A stretch of DNA of 33,296 bases from Bacteroidales bacterium (lineage in GTDB: Bacteria > Bacteroidota > Bacteroidia > Bacteroidales > UBA932): the NCBI GenBank assembly GCA_021443565.1, contig JABUTS010000133.1:1-33296 (forward strand), in the 5' to 3' direction. The notes below the pieces were generated by a model. That model worked only from the letters and a program-made list of their open reading frames with translations, had not been told where the DNA came from and searched no databases. Positions 1 through 9,770 of the stretch are shown here, in pieces; position 1 is the first letter of the stretch, and each line of letters begins with the position of its first letter. The translations under genes and the position numbers were made by a program.

Positions 1-65
1 GCTCAGCTGGATAGAGCAACAGCCTTCTAAGCTGTGGGTCTTGGGTTCGAATCCCAACCAGATCA
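1..65 (+). tRNA. tRNA-Arg (anticodon TCT), 5' truncated by window edge
   Basis: Anticodon arm ACAGC-CTTCTAA-GCTGT and T arm TTGGG-TTCGAAT-CCCAA, followed by acceptor strand CCAGATC and discriminator A. Confidence 0.88.
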
Positions 66-74
66 CAAGGGCTG

Positions 75-120
75 ACGACTCCGTTTCATAAATGATTCGG
101 GGTCGTTTCGCGTTTTAACC
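75..120 (+). terminator. Probable intrinsic terminator after tRNA-Arg
   Basis: ACGACTCCG / CGGGGTCGT 9-bp stem (one G-U) with further TCAT/ATGA pairing inside, followed by a broken T-rich tract TTTCGCGTTTT. Confidence 0.55.
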
Positions 121-127
121 GGCATCT

Positions 128-616
128 ATGTTAGAGGAGACTGATGAATCTCTGCAAAAAATCTTTAAATTTATGGTCGGAATAAAAACTGAATCCATCA
201 TGAACTATCTTGAAAACAACCCTTATTATGCAGAGGCGCTGGAGTATATGAAGAACAACGACCTTAACGCCATCGAGAACGGAAGATACAACATCAATGG
301 TGACAAGGTCATCCTGATTATAACCGACAGCAGGATGAAGACTGTTGAGGAAGCCCGTTTCGAGGTGCATGACATGTATATAGACATACAGGTTCCACTG
401 TCAAAAAGCGAGACTTTCGGCATAAAGCCACGCATCGAATGCACTTCTCCAATAGGCGAGATGGTGAACGACGGCCTGCTATTCAACGACAGGATAGAGA
501 ACACTGTTACCGTCGGTATGGGAGAGACTGCCACCTTCGCACCGGACACTGCCCACGCTCCTCTGATCGGCGAGGGAACGATTCACAAGGCTATTTTCAA
601 GGTTGCCGTAAAATAA
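128..616 (+). CDS. YhcH/YjgK/YiaL (DUF386) family protein, putative sugar anomerase
   Basis: 162-aa ORF with family-like motifs: ENGRYNI, VHDMYIDIQ, FAPDTAHAPLIGEGTIHKAIFKV. Confidence 0.85.
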   Translation: MLEETDESLQKIFKFMVGIKTESIMNYLENNPYYAEALEYMKNNDLNAIENGRYNINGDKVILIITDSRMKTVEEARFEVHDMYIDIQVPLSKSETFGIKPRIECTSPIGEMVNDGLLFNDRIENTVTVGMGETATFAPDTAHAPLIGEGTIHKAIFKVAVK

Positions 617-626
617 GCTGACACAG

Positions 627-1742
627 ATGAAGAAAGCCGTTGCGCTTATTGCAATTCTGACCTCATTCTGCCTCCACGCCGCCTCTCCCGAAGGGAAGAA
701 GGTGGTGTTGAAGAACGCGCACGTTGTCGCGAGAGTGACCGGAGTACCTATGGAGGGAGAGAATTTCCCATGCCCCAACAACACTGCGCAGGATTATGAC
801 CTGCATGGCACCGACCTGGGAATGTTCTGGGCAATAAAAGACGGCAAGTACGGTATTTTCTTCGGCGACAGCAGCGGTGAAGGCTTCAAGACCTTCAGCA
901 ACGGAGGAAACGGTTCGAACTGGCGTTCCAACGTGCTCGCCTACTCTTCCGACACCGATCTCAGTGACGGCCTGACCATAGACGGGATGGCTGTGGATGA
1001 TGAGGGCAAGGCAAGGGAGATTTGCCTGGGCGGCAAGGGGAACCAAAATCCGTCCGATTACTTCACCTCGATTCCGACTTCAGCGGTGAAAGCCGGGAAA
1101 CTGGATTGCGTCCACTACATGAATATACACAACTGGGCGGGTAAACACGGCAGATGGCCTACACATTTTTCTTCCCTGTACGTGTCAGAGGACGACGGAG
1201 CAAGCTGGAGAAGGGCGAAGGAAGTGACCTTCGGGCCCGAGAGCCATTTTTCCCAGGTTGCCTACGGCAAGAAAGGAGGAATGGTGTATATGATCGGTTG
1301 CTGGTCCGGCAGAGGAGATGACGGATATCTTGCACGCTTCCGAGAAAAGGATATATTGAGGATGGACAGGTATGAATACTGGAACGGGAGCCGATGGGTG
1401 AAAGGGGATGAAAACGCAGCCGCTCCCGTCATCAAAGGGCCTGTGGGCGAAGCATCCCTGCTGTGGCAGGAAGAACTGAAAAGGTGGATACTGACATATA
1501 CATGTGACCCCAAACTGGACGAAAACCCGATTATGGACCATCAGGACATATTATACCTCTCGACCGAGGACATCACCAGCTGGAACGGTCCCAGGCAAGT
1601 CTTGAGCGTCGGGAATTACAGAGGCATGTACGGCGGTTATATGCACCCTCTTTCAGCCAAAGGTGACAAACTGTATTACATGCTGTCCTTCTGGCGTCCC
1701 TACAACACCTTTCTCTGCGTCGCAGACTTCTCCCTTGAGTAA
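627..1742 (+). CDS. Secreted DUF4185-type beta-propeller protein (family containing GH183 endo-D-arabinanases)
   Basis: Signal peptide MKKAVALIAILTSFCLHAA. Segments such as DLHGTDLGMFWAIKDGKYGIFFGDSSGEGF and WRSNVLAYSSDTDLSDG resemble DUF4185. Recognised by eye, not by HMM. Confidence 0.65.
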   Translation: MKKAVALIAILTSFCLHAASPEGKKVVLKNAHVVARVTGVPMEGENFPCPNNTAQDYDLHGTDLGMFWAIKDGKYGIFFGDSSGEGFKTFSNGGNGSNWRSNVLAYSSDTDLSDGLTIDGMAVDDEGKAREICLGGKGNQNPSDYFTSIPTSAVKAGKLDCVHYMNIHNWAGKHGRWPTHFSSLYVSEDDGASWRRAKEVTFGPESHFSQVAYGKKGGMVYMIGCWSGRGDDGYLARFREKDILRMDRYEYWNGSRWVKGDENAAAPVIKGPVGEASLLWQEELKRWILTYTCDPKLDENPIMDHQDILYLSTEDITSWNGPRQVLSVGNYRGMYGGYMHPLSAKGDKLYYMLSFWRPYNTFLCVADFSLE

Positions 1743-1746
1743 AGTT

Positions 1747-3003
1747 TCACAGGAGACGGGATTTGGCGGTAAAGGACATGTGGGGGTCACGATAACGGAT
1801 GTCGAGGGTGCCGGAAGCGGCGCCCTTTTTCGTTGTCCCGAAATCCTCTGCGCTCAGCACAAGTTCCCACACATGGGGAGAGGGACGATTAAGCATGGGC
1901 ATATACCCGCGTCCTGTCGCCTTGCGCTGCTCGCGGCTCAAAGACTTGTTATATGCAAGAACCGCCTCAACCTCGGGGGCCTTACGCGAGACTCGGGCGA
2001 GCCTCCTCCATCCGTCGCCGATCTTCACCTCCAGCGTCCCGTCCTCATGGCCGCCGAAGCAGTTTATCAGCAACTTACGCTCATCCGGAAGGAACTTGGC
2101 ACTCCCCTGCACGTTCTCGTCTTCTCCAACGGCCTTGAAGGCTAAGCGATAGCCTCTGCGTGTGAAATCCGCAACAAAATACCCTCTTGGAGCGCCGCAG
2201 CCCATGGTCGCCACAGGGATACCATGGCTGTCTTCCGGCCCTCTCCACCAGGTCCCACAGGTCGCGCCAGCCACAAGTTCGTCAATCGTGACGGCAGCAG
2301 GATCCGACGAAGAATGCCGCTCTGAATTATAGGACGAAGATATGCGGGGAACCTTGAGAGAGAGTTCGTGCCTTCTCACGCAATGGGTATGACCGCTGAC
2401 GGACAGCAGGTGCGGGCGTCCTTCCATCATGGCTGCAAGGGTGTCTGCCCCCGAAAGTTCATTGAAGGGTATATGGGTCGCGAACACCGTCAGAGCCCTT
2501 TCAGGTATGTCCCGAAGCACGCTGGCCAGCCATTCTTTCTGCCTCACGGAGAATCCGCCCTCATAGCCTGCACGCCCTTCCAGCCTTACGTCGTTCATCA
2601 GGATGAAGTGCACTCCCCCGCGCACGAAGGCCGTGTCCGGAGAGCCGAAGAGTGCAGTATAATCATCCACATCCCGCACCTGAATCCTGTCCGCAGGCAC
2701 ATCCCTGTCGTGATTGCCCGGAACGCAGAAATATGGGGTTCCGAGGGAATCAAGGGCAGCCTTCGAGGGCGCGAGCAGCGAAGGTTTGTCATTCACAAGG
2801 TCTCCAAGGAATATGATGAAATCAAGGTCCTTCCTTTCGCGCAGTTCACGGTAAATCGAGTTACGGGCGAAGCCCAGTTCGAGGGCATCGTCAACCTGCG
2901 GATCGCCCACGAAGGCGACTCTGAAGCCTCGTGCCGAAGCCGGGCTTCCCGGTGAGAGCAAGGCAGCGCAGAGGAGAGCAGAAAGAAGGAGTTGTCGTTT
3001 CAT
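1747..3003 (-). CDS. Secreted calcineurin-like metallophosphoesterase
   Basis: Signal peptide plus metallophosphoesterase motifs GDPQ, GDLVND, GNHD, ATHIPF, SGHTH; C-terminal extension. Confidence 0.88.
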   Translation of the reverse strand: MKRQLLLSALLCAALLSPGSPASARGFRVAFVGDPQVDDALELGFARNSIYRELRERKDLDFIIFLGDLVNDKPSLLAPSKAALDSLGTPYFCVPGNHDRDVPADRIQVRDVDDYTALFGSPDTAFVRGGVHFILMNDVRLEGRAGYEGGFSVRQKEWLASVLRDIPERALTVFATHIPFNELSGADTLAAMMEGRPHLLSVSGHTHCVRRHELSLKVPRISSSYNSERHSSSDPAAVTIDELVAGATCGTWWRGPEDSHGIPVATMGCGAPRGYFVADFTRRGYRLAFKAVGEDENVQGSAKFLPDERKLLINCFGGHEDGTLEVKIGDGWRRLARVSRKAPEVEAVLAYNKSLSREQRKATGRGYMPMLNRPSPHVWELVLSAEDFGTTKKGAASGTLDIRYRDPHMSFTAKSRLL

Positions 3004-3028
3004 GACCTAAAGTTACAAAAAACAGAAA

Positions 3029-3061
3029 GAGGAGGCAACTTGAAAATCAGGCCGCCTCCTC
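3029..3061 (-). terminator. Intrinsic terminator after the lipoprotein gene (minus strand)
   Basis: Perfect GAGGAGGC / GCCTCCTC 8-bp stem. On the minus strand it is followed by TTTCTGTTTTTT. Confidence 0.7.
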
Positions 3062-3082
3062 GACATATATCATAAACTGGGA

Positions 3083-4693
3083 TTATTCAGGAATCACGTC
3101 GTCCTCAAGGCCCGAGCAACTCCATATTGCCAGACATGCCGGAACTTCCGGAATCTCAGGGGTGGTGTCTGTTGCAGCGACAGCCTTGACCTTCTGAAGG
3201 CCGTAGATGAAGTAGCCTGTACCCTTGGAATCGAAGACAATCTGCATCGCGGTGCTTTCCATCTTCCTGTCAGTGTCCATCACCACATAGTCGTTCCATA
3301 CGCCTGCACCGGCATTGTAGGAGCGAATGTGAGGGTAAGCCTCGGAAACGGTGGTGTAGGCAACATATACGGTTCCGTCCTTTGCCACGCCAACGGCATT
3401 GTTTGCGCCAGTCAAAGCACCATACATGGTAGGGATGGCAGTTGCAATCTGCTTGTATCCGCTGCCGTCGTTCAGCCAGAGACGGGTATTATACTCGGCT
3501 CCAGTCTCCTTGTCTGCTCCCATGAAATAGTAACCCTTCTCAGCAGGGATGAAGGAAATGACTGAAGCATAGCTGGTGCCCTGCAAGATGGCATTGCCCT
3601 GCTGTACAGGTGCACCGTTCTCGAAGGCATAAACCACATAGCCGCCCTTTCCTGCTTCCGTACTGTTGAGGGCAGCGGCGAACATGAGCTTGCCGTCAAC
3701 AATCTGCATGTCAGAGCCTTTCATAGGGACGTTGGTCGAGCCATCAATTTCGGGACCGAAGCCCACGCTGGCAGACCAACCTGAACCGTCAAACTTGGAA
3801 TATACTGTGCGGCGGTAACCGGTAGCGCTGTCCCTGGTATTTCCCACCCAAACCACAACAGGTTTGTCAGTGGAAGGGTCTATGCCGAAGGCGAAGCAGT
3901 AGCTTGTACTTGGCTTGTCCGGAGTCGCGCCGAAGCCCGGCGTTCCGACGTCCACCCAACTGCTGCCTTGAAGTTTGCGCACGGTAATGCCTGAACTGTG
4001 TTCGGCATCGATGAAGCAGACATAAGGAGTACCCTCCTTGTCAAAGGCAAGTTTCGCAAAGGTGGCATTGCCAGTTGTTCCTGTCATTCCGCAATAAGCA
4101 TCGCCCACCTGTACAAATTTCCCATTCTCGAGTTTCACGACTCCAATGGTTCTCTTTTTGCCTGTAGGAGTCCTAAGATAAGCCATATACAGCTTGTCGT
4201 CCTTGGGATTCACGACAGCATGGTAGGTTCCGTAAATGACGGCATCATTCTCGACGAAATTCTCCATCTTCTCCCATTTCATCTGGAGGAACTTGCCTAT
4301 CTTCACGACATAGCTTGCAGAGATGTTGTCCATTGTGTCGGTGACGATGATGTCGATAGGATATGAGCAGTCAACTGAAATTGTGTCGTTGACAACCGGC
4401 TGGCCATCTACTGTAATGATATCGTGTTCGCCGGCCTTCATCCTTGCAACAAGGGTGAGGTCGTTTTTGGGAAGGCGGACTATCATGTTCTGGGAGATTT
4501 CCTCAGCGATGAAGTCTGCGTCAATTACAGGAACGCTTTCAGTTTCCGAAATGGCCACGGTGTTGTCGGCCTGATAGAAGCCGAACGCAGTGAGCACGGC
4601 ATCACCCTTAGGTGTGTCGGGGCCGTCTTCGCATGATGATGCGAAAGCAAGGCACAATCCTGCAGCAAGCAGGATGCTTGAGATTTTTTTCAT
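3083..4693 (-). CDS. Surface lipoprotein, probable beta-propeller, in SusE/F-like position
   Basis: Lipobox FASSC-ED. Repeated propeller-like blocks (YMAYLRTPTGKK, PYVCFIDAEH, PVVVWVGNTRD, VYVAYTTVSEAYP). Encoded downstream of susC and susD. Confidence 0.6.
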   Translation of the reverse strand: MKKISSILLAAGLCLAFASSCEDGPDTPKGDAVLTAFGFYQADNTVAISETESVPVIDADFIAEEISQNMIVRLPKNDLTLVARMKAGEHDIITVDGQPVVNDTISVDCSYPIDIIVTDTMDNISASYVVKIGKFLQMKWEKMENFVENDAVIYGTYHAVVNPKDDKLYMAYLRTPTGKKRTIGVVKLENGKFVQVGDAYCGMTGTTGNATFAKLAFDKEGTPYVCFIDAEHSSGITVRKLQGSSWVDVGTPGFGATPDKPSTSYCFAFGIDPSTDKPVVVWVGNTRDSATGYRRTVYSKFDGSGWSASVGFGPEIDGSTNVPMKGSDMQIVDGKLMFAAALNSTEAGKGGYVVYAFENGAPVQQGNAILQGTSYASVISFIPAEKGYYFMGADKETGAEYNTRLWLNDGSGYKQIATAIPTMYGALTGANNAVGVAKDGTVYVAYTTVSEAYPHIRSYNAGAGVWNDYVVMDTDRKMESTAMQIVFDSKGTGYFIYGLQKVKAVAATDTTPEIPEVPACLAIWSCSGLEDDVIPE

Positions 4694-4698
4694 GATAC

Positions 4699-5193
4699 TT
4701 AATTGTTAATTCTGTTATATGTGTACTTTGTCTTTACCGGTGGGGCGGAGAGGTCATAGGTGAGTTCCCCTATATGGTACTCCGGATTGGAACAGCCGGT
4801 TATCTCCACCGTGACGGAACAGTCCTTCGAGGTGTCCAGCGAAGGGTTGCTGTACCAGTTGAAATAGAGATTCTTCCTGTAGACGCCGGGCACGAACACC
4901 AGGTCTCCCTCCAGCGCTCCCTTGAGCGTGAAATCCACACCCTGCCTGAGCCCGTCTCCCACTATGACCTTGTAGCTTATGGTGACGTCACTGTCCATCA
5001 GGCGGCTGCTGGTGGAAATGGTAACCGTGGTCTGGAGGTCCTTCGCAGTCGCGAGTATGTTCATCTGGGAGAGGCCCTCCTCATCCGTGACCATGACGAA
5101 AGGCTGGTCCAGCACGTCCATGAAATGATCGCACGAGGCGGATGACAGCGCTGCTGAAAAGAGGGCAGCAATCATTGTTAAGTTCTTCTTCAT
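4699..5193 (-). CDS. Hypothetical lipoprotein of the Sus-type locus
   Basis: Start taken at the internal ATG (MKKNLTMIAALFSAALSSASC), 1 nt after the susD stop, instead of ORF start 5208. Lipobox SSASC. Confidence 0.7.
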   Translation of the reverse strand: MKKNLTMIAALFSAALSSASCDHFMDVLDQPFVMVTDEEGLSQMNILATAKDLQTTVTISTSSRLMDSDVTISYKVIVGDGLRQGVDFTLKGALEGDLVFVPGVYRKNLYFNWYSNPSLDTSKDCSVTVEITGCSNPEYHIGELTYDLSAPPVKTKYTYNRINN

Positions 5194-5194
5194 A

Positions 5195-6646
5195 TTATTT
5201 GTCGCCATAGCCTTCGTTCTGAATCATGTTTTCATTAGCCTGAAGTTCCAGCTGGGCAATAGGGAGGGCAAATCGGTAGTCCGGATAGTTTATCTTGAGT
5301 TTCTTACCGTCCTTCCGCTCCAGCCCCTTTCCGCGGCGGGTAAGGTCGAAGAGACGGTGCCCCTCGAAATTCAGTTCGCGTATGCGCTCCAGTTCTATCA
5401 AATCAGCCATGTCCGACTGTGAGCTCGCATATATCTTCACGGAAGCCTCGTCAATGCCCATGGCTCTCGCCTGTATGGCCTTCATGTCTGCAGCAGCCTC
5501 CGCAGTCTTTCCCTGCTCGTTCAGCGCCTCGGCATGGATAAGCACCATCTCGGAGCCTCTCACCACGAAAGGATCGCAGCGGTTGACCTGCTGCGCGTCC
5601 GTCTCATCCTTCCAGCAGCAATACTTGGTAGTTGCCTCGAAACTTACCCCGGCATAACCTTCAGGCTCACAGTCCAGTCCCGTATAGGTCATCATCTTCT
5701 CACGCACGTCGCCTTTGTCGAAAGAGTTGCGCAGGAACTTCGAAGGCTTGTAGTCGGGGGTTCCTGTCGGAGAAGTCCTCTTGTTGAGGGTGCAGGTGCC
5801 GTCGTCGTACATGTTCAGGCGGAAGATGGATTCCGAACCGGGTACCGTCTTCGCCCTGCGGAACATGTCCTCGTACTCGGCGTTGGGGGTAAGCTTCACC
5901 TTGCCCATAACCAGTTCCGAATACTCCTCGGCCTTTGCATAGTCATGCATGTAGAGATAAACCCTGGCAAGCAGAGCCTCGGCAGCCACCCCGGACGGGA
6001 AGTAGATGGACTCTATTCCGTCTCCAAGTATCTCGCGGGCCTTCTCGAAGTCGGAAATGACCGACCTGTAAACTTCCGCGACTGTGCTTCTGGCAATCAC
6101 GTCGTCAAAGCCGTGAAGTTCCCTGACCACAGGCACGCCGAGGTGGGAAGCATCAGGGGTATAACTGTAGGTCTGGGCATAGAAACGGCAGAGGTCGAAG
6201 GTGGCCAGTCCCCTGATGAAATATGCCCAGCCGTAGATTTTCTCCGCTTCGGCCTTCATCGCCTCTGTGGTAAGTTCAGTCACCTTCGGCCCGTAATAGA
6301 GGACATTGTTGGCGTTGGTTATTATCTCGTAACCATTCTTCCACATGGAGTAGACGAAAGTGCCGTTGTCCTCCGCCCGAAGGGTGAAGTTATAAAGATT
6401 GACCTGGCCATAGTCTGCATTGACCGTCAGGTCGGCAAGGTCAGATGCGAGGTCGGCATATTGCAGGACGTCGCCGTCATACCACTCCCTGAGATTGTAG
6501 AGCAGACCGTATCCGGACATCTTCAGACCCGTGAAATCACGGAAGAAATCCTCTGTGGTCGCCTTGCCGGTTACCTCCACATTCAGAAAATCGCAGGAAA
6601 CTGCTGCGAGGGCAGCCGCGACGATACTTATCATTCTTGTCTTCAT
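5195..6646 (-). CDS. SusD/RagB family nutrient-binding outer-membrane lipoprotein
   Basis: Lipobox AVSC-DFLNVE; typical SusD features (TTEDFFRDFTGLK, EALLARVYLYMHDYAKAEEYSELVM, ELNFEGHRLFDLTRRG, FALPIAQLELQANENMIQNEGY). Confidence 0.93.
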   Translation of the reverse strand: MKTRMISIVAAALAAVSCDFLNVEVTGKATTEDFFRDFTGLKMSGYGLLYNLREWYDGDVLQYADLASDLADLTVNADYGQVNLYNFTLRAEDNGTFVYSMWKNGYEIITNANNVLYYGPKVTELTTEAMKAEAEKIYGWAYFIRGLATFDLCRFYAQTYSYTPDASHLGVPVVRELHGFDDVIARSTVAEVYRSVISDFEKAREILGDGIESIYFPSGVAAEALLARVYLYMHDYAKAEEYSELVMGKVKLTPNAEYEDMFRRAKTVPGSESIFRLNMYDDGTCTLNKRTSPTGTPDYKPSKFLRNSFDKGDVREKMMTYTGLDCEPEGYAGVSFEATTKYCCWKDETDAQQVNRCDPFVVRGSEMVLIHAEALNEQGKTAEAAADMKAIQARAMGIDEASVKIYASSQSDMADLIELERIRELNFEGHRLFDLTRRGKGLERKDGKKLKINYPDYRFALPIAQLELQANENMIQNEGYGDK

Positions 6647-6652
6647 GGCTTC

Positions 6653-9600
6653 CTAAAAATTGAATGTGGCACCGATGGAGAAGGTTCTCGACATGCCTGT
6701 TGAATACTTTATGGTCTTGTAGCTGTTGTGCTTGCGGCTCTGGTTCGGTGAGAAGAAATACGGATTCTCGCAGATGAAATCAATGCCAACGGCCTTCATG
6801 TTGATTTTCGAGCACAGTTCTTTCGGCAGGGAGTAGGTCAGCGTGAAATTCTTGAATATGATATGGGTCATGTTCATAAGGTCGCGCGTGGAGCTATAGC
6901 CCGAATAGTTGTCGCTCTTGTAGACATATTTAGGGTTGGCTGAGAGATCGCCCGGCTTTTTCCAGTGGTCATACTCCTCAACCACGACATTCTTGTCCAT
7001 AAGGTTGTATCCGTCAGTGCGGTATGTAAAGAGTTCCCATCCTCCCATGCCGTAAGTGAACTGGAATGATGCGGTGAAGTTCTTCATCTGCAGGCGGTGT
7101 GTCATGCCTCCGTAAAGCTTGTGCTGCTTGTCGTATTCCGGAAGGAGAACGCGGTTGTCGTAAGTGAAGGTGCGGGTGAGGTTGCCGTTGATGTCGTACC
7201 ACAGCGGCGAGCCGTCCACAGGGTCTACTCCGGCCCAGCGCACCAGCCACCATGCATCCTTGGTCGCGCCTTCTATCCATACCGTGTCGAAGAAGCCCGT
7301 GTGTGTATCCTTGTAGAGTTTCTTGACCATGTTGGAGTTGCGGGAGCCGTTGAAGGAGACGTTCCACTTGAAATTCTCCCGTGAAACCGGCGTGGCGTTT
7401 ATGGTGATCTCGTATCCGTTGTTGCTGATTATGCCCACATTGCGGTTGACCTTGTTGCCGGTAATTACGGCGGACACATAGCCTCCGTAAATCAGGTCGT
7501 AAGTATATTTGTTATAGTAGCCTAGTTCCACCTCGACCTTGTTGAAAAGGCCGAAGGTGACGGATGCGTCCGTGGTACGGCATTTTTCCCAACTCAGGCC
7601 GGGATTGGCAGGCGAACTCTGACTGGCTCCCGTCATGCCTGCATAGGAATAGGCATCGTCGTACTTGTATGTCCCGTATGCTGAGGAAGTGTCAACGTTG
7701 GAATTGCCCGTCGTACCTATCGATGCCTTAAGGCGAAGGGTGTTGAGCACGTCGGATATGGCGAACCACTTCTCCTTATGCATGTTCCATGTCGCACCCA
7801 CAGCCCAGTCGTAGCCCCAGCGGGCAAAGGTTCCGAAAGATGAGTTTCCTGTCGCAGAGCCTGCCAGGAGCACTGAATACCTGTGGTCGAAAACATAGTT
7901 GACCTGACCTTTGTATGACATCTTCCTCCTGGTGGCGTTGCCGGAATAGAGATATATGCTCTCGGGATCGGCATAGCCGAGTTCCTGGATATAGTCGTTG
8001 GAGAAACCTGAACCGGACCCCCTTATATAGCGGCTGTTGCTGTGGTAAAGTTCAGCTATGGCAGTGGCCGTAAGCATGTGCAGTCCGCCGAAATTATGCG
8101 AATAGTTGATCTTGTTGACATTGTCGAGAGTCATGGTCGCGACTCCGGCACGCTCGGAAGAACCTACCAGACCGTCCGGTCTCGGAGAATACTCCGACTT
8201 GGAGTGGTCATAGTTGCGCTCGAAGGTGTTCAGGGAGGTGAAACCCAGCATGCTCTCTATGGTCATGCCGTCGAAAGGGGTTATGATGATGCGCCCGGAA
8301 GCCTTTGCGTCCAGGGTATTCTGGTGCTTGGTGTTGAACTCCCTTTCCGGCACATAGTTGTAGACGAATTTCTTCTTCACCGGCAAATATTCGGTATCGG
8401 ACTCACTATACCAGTTGTAGAGGCGCGGTGTCACCCCGTCAAGGTCGTAAGGCGAGAAGATAGGGAGTATGTTATAATATGAAGAGGTCAGTGAGAAGAT
8501 GTCATCGCTGCTGTATACGAGCTTCACGTCAGTATCAATCTTGAGCCATTGCGCAAGGGTATAAATTGACCTTTCGCTGAGGGAGTATCTCTGCTGCTGT
8601 CCGCCTTTTACGGTTGGGAGGTTGTTGAAGAAACTGAAGGAGAAGCGGTTGCTTACCTTGTCGCTGCCTCCGCTGGCCGAGAAGCGGGCGTCGGTGGTAT
8701 AGCCGGTGCCGAAGTAAACGTCGAACCAGTCCGTGCTGGTGGTCGTATACTTGTTGTACTGATTATCCTGGAAAGGGAAGGCTGACAGCGGACGTCCCGA
8801 GTTCGTCCAGCTTTCCTGAGCCAGTTCCCACCACTGTTCCGTGGTACACATTCTCAGCCTCGTACTCTCATCCAGGCGAGAAAAGCCCTGACGTACGGCC
8901 AGACTGTAATCTGCCTTGCCGCTGACAGGTTTCTTGGTCGTGACAAGTATGACGCCATTAGCTCCGTCGGCACCGTAAAGGACGCTGGTTGCCGCATCCT
9001 TGAGTACCGTGATGGACTCGATGTCGTCAGGATTTATCATTGCGAATGGACTCAGGGTATAGTTCGTGCCGGATATGCTGGAACCCTTGCCCATTCCGGT
9101 AAAGAGAGGCACTCCGTCAACCACCCACAAAGGCTCGCTTGATGCAGACAAAGACGCGTCTCCCCTGACTCTGACCTTGACGCTGGTCCTGCCGCTGGCA
9201 TTGTCGGTCTCCACCCTGACTCCCGGGACAAGGCCCTCTATGAGGTTGTCCACGCGGGCCGCCGGAAGTGTTCTCAACTGCTCGGCCTCGACCTGATAGG
9301 CCGAACCGACCATGTCAGCCCTATTCTGGATGAGTCCGTAACCGGTGGTGATTGTCGCGCCCTCGAGTTCGTTATCCGGCTCCATGCGCACGTCAAGATT
9401 TCTGGCTGTCTTGACAGTCAGTTCCCTATTTTTCATTCCGAGATACTGGAAAACCAGGATGTAACCTGAAGAACTTTCCGGAGCCTTGATTTCGAAATGT
9501 CCGTCGATATCGGTCTGAACGCCGATTTTGGTGCCTTTGACATACACGAACACACCTGCAAGAGGCTCTCCGTCCTTATCTCTCACAACACCTTTTACCG

Positions 9601-9757
9601 GAGTCTGCTCCGACTGATCAGCCTTCACGCTTACACTTTGTAAGCTTTCTTTTGAAACATGGGATGTTCCAAAGCCGTTCTCTGCACTCAGGACACTACC
9701 CGAACCCAAAAGCAACACAACGGAAAGGCACAATGTCATTTGCCTTTTGTTTTTCAT
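6653..9757 (-). CDS. SusC/RagA family TonB-linked outer-membrane transporter
   Basis: 1034 aa. Carboxypeptidase-regulatory-like N-domain (GVVRDKDGEPLAGVFVYVKGTKIGVQTDIDGHFEI), plug (VDNLIEGLVPGVRV, LWVVDGVPL, PDDIESITVLKDAATSVLYGADGANGVILVTTKK), C-terminal barrel. Confidence 0.96.
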   Translation of the reverse strand: MKNKRQMTLCLSVVLLLGSGSVLSAENGFGTSHVSKESLQSVSVKADQSEQTPVKGVVRDKDGEPLAGVFVYVKGTKIGVQTDIDGHFEIKAPESSSGYILVFQYLGMKNRELTVKTARNLDVRMEPDNELEGATITTGYGLIQNRADMVGSAYQVEAEQLRTLPAARVDNLIEGLVPGVRVETDNASGRTSVKVRVRGDASLSASSEPLWVVDGVPLFTGMGKGSSISGTNYTLSPFAMINPDDIESITVLKDAATSVLYGADGANGVILVTTKKPVSGKADYSLAVRQGFSRLDESTRLRMCTTEQWWELAQESWTNSGRPLSAFPFQDNQYNKYTTTSTDWFDVYFGTGYTTDARFSASGGSDKVSNRFSFSFFNNLPTVKGGQQQRYSLSERSIYTLAQWLKIDTDVKLVYSSDDIFSLTSSYYNILPIFSPYDLDGVTPRLYNWYSESDTEYLPVKKKFVYNYVPEREFNTKHQNTLDAKASGRIIITPFDGMTIESMLGFTSLNTFERNYDHSKSEYSPRPDGLVGSSERAGVATMTLDNVNKINYSHNFGGLHMLTATAIAELYHSNSRYIRGSGSGFSNDYIQELGYADPESIYLYSGNATRRKMSYKGQVNYVFDHRYSVLLAGSATGNSSFGTFARWGYDWAVGATWNMHKEKWFAISDVLNTLRLKASIGTTGNSNVDTSSAYGTYKYDDAYSYAGMTGASQSSPANPGLSWEKCRTTDASVTFGLFNKVEVELGYYNKYTYDLIYGGYVSAVITGNKVNRNVGIISNNGYEITINATPVSRENFKWNVSFNGSRNSNMVKKLYKDTHTGFFDTVWIEGATKDAWWLVRWAGVDPVDGSPLWYDINGNLTRTFTYDNRVLLPEYDKQHKLYGGMTHRLQMKNFTASFQFTYGMGGWELFTYRTDGYNLMDKNVVVEEYDHWKKPGDLSANPKYVYKSDNYSGYSSTRDLMNMTHIIFKNFTLTYSLPKELCSKINMKAVGIDFICENPYFFSPNQSRKHNSYKTIKYSTGMSRTFSIGATFNF

Positions 9758-9770
9758 ACAAAAGGCAAAT
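9738..9770. promoter_or_regulatory. Perfect 13-bp inverted repeat flanking and displaying the susC start codon
   Basis: ATTTGCCTTTTGT (9738-9750), TTTTCAT (9751-9757), ACAAAAGGCAAAT (9758-9770). The arms are exact reverse complements. The susC ATG is 9757-9755 on the minus strand. Confidence 0.95.

Noticed and set aside
5534-6703. 389-aa plus-strand ORF opposite susD
   Set aside because: Antisense shadow of a well-supported SusD coding sequence; no recognisable domain.
9738-9770. Invertible (phase-variable) switch at susC
   Set aside because: The arms flank only 7 bp; inversion would destroy the start codon rather than flip a promoter, unlike known Bacteroidales invertible promoters.
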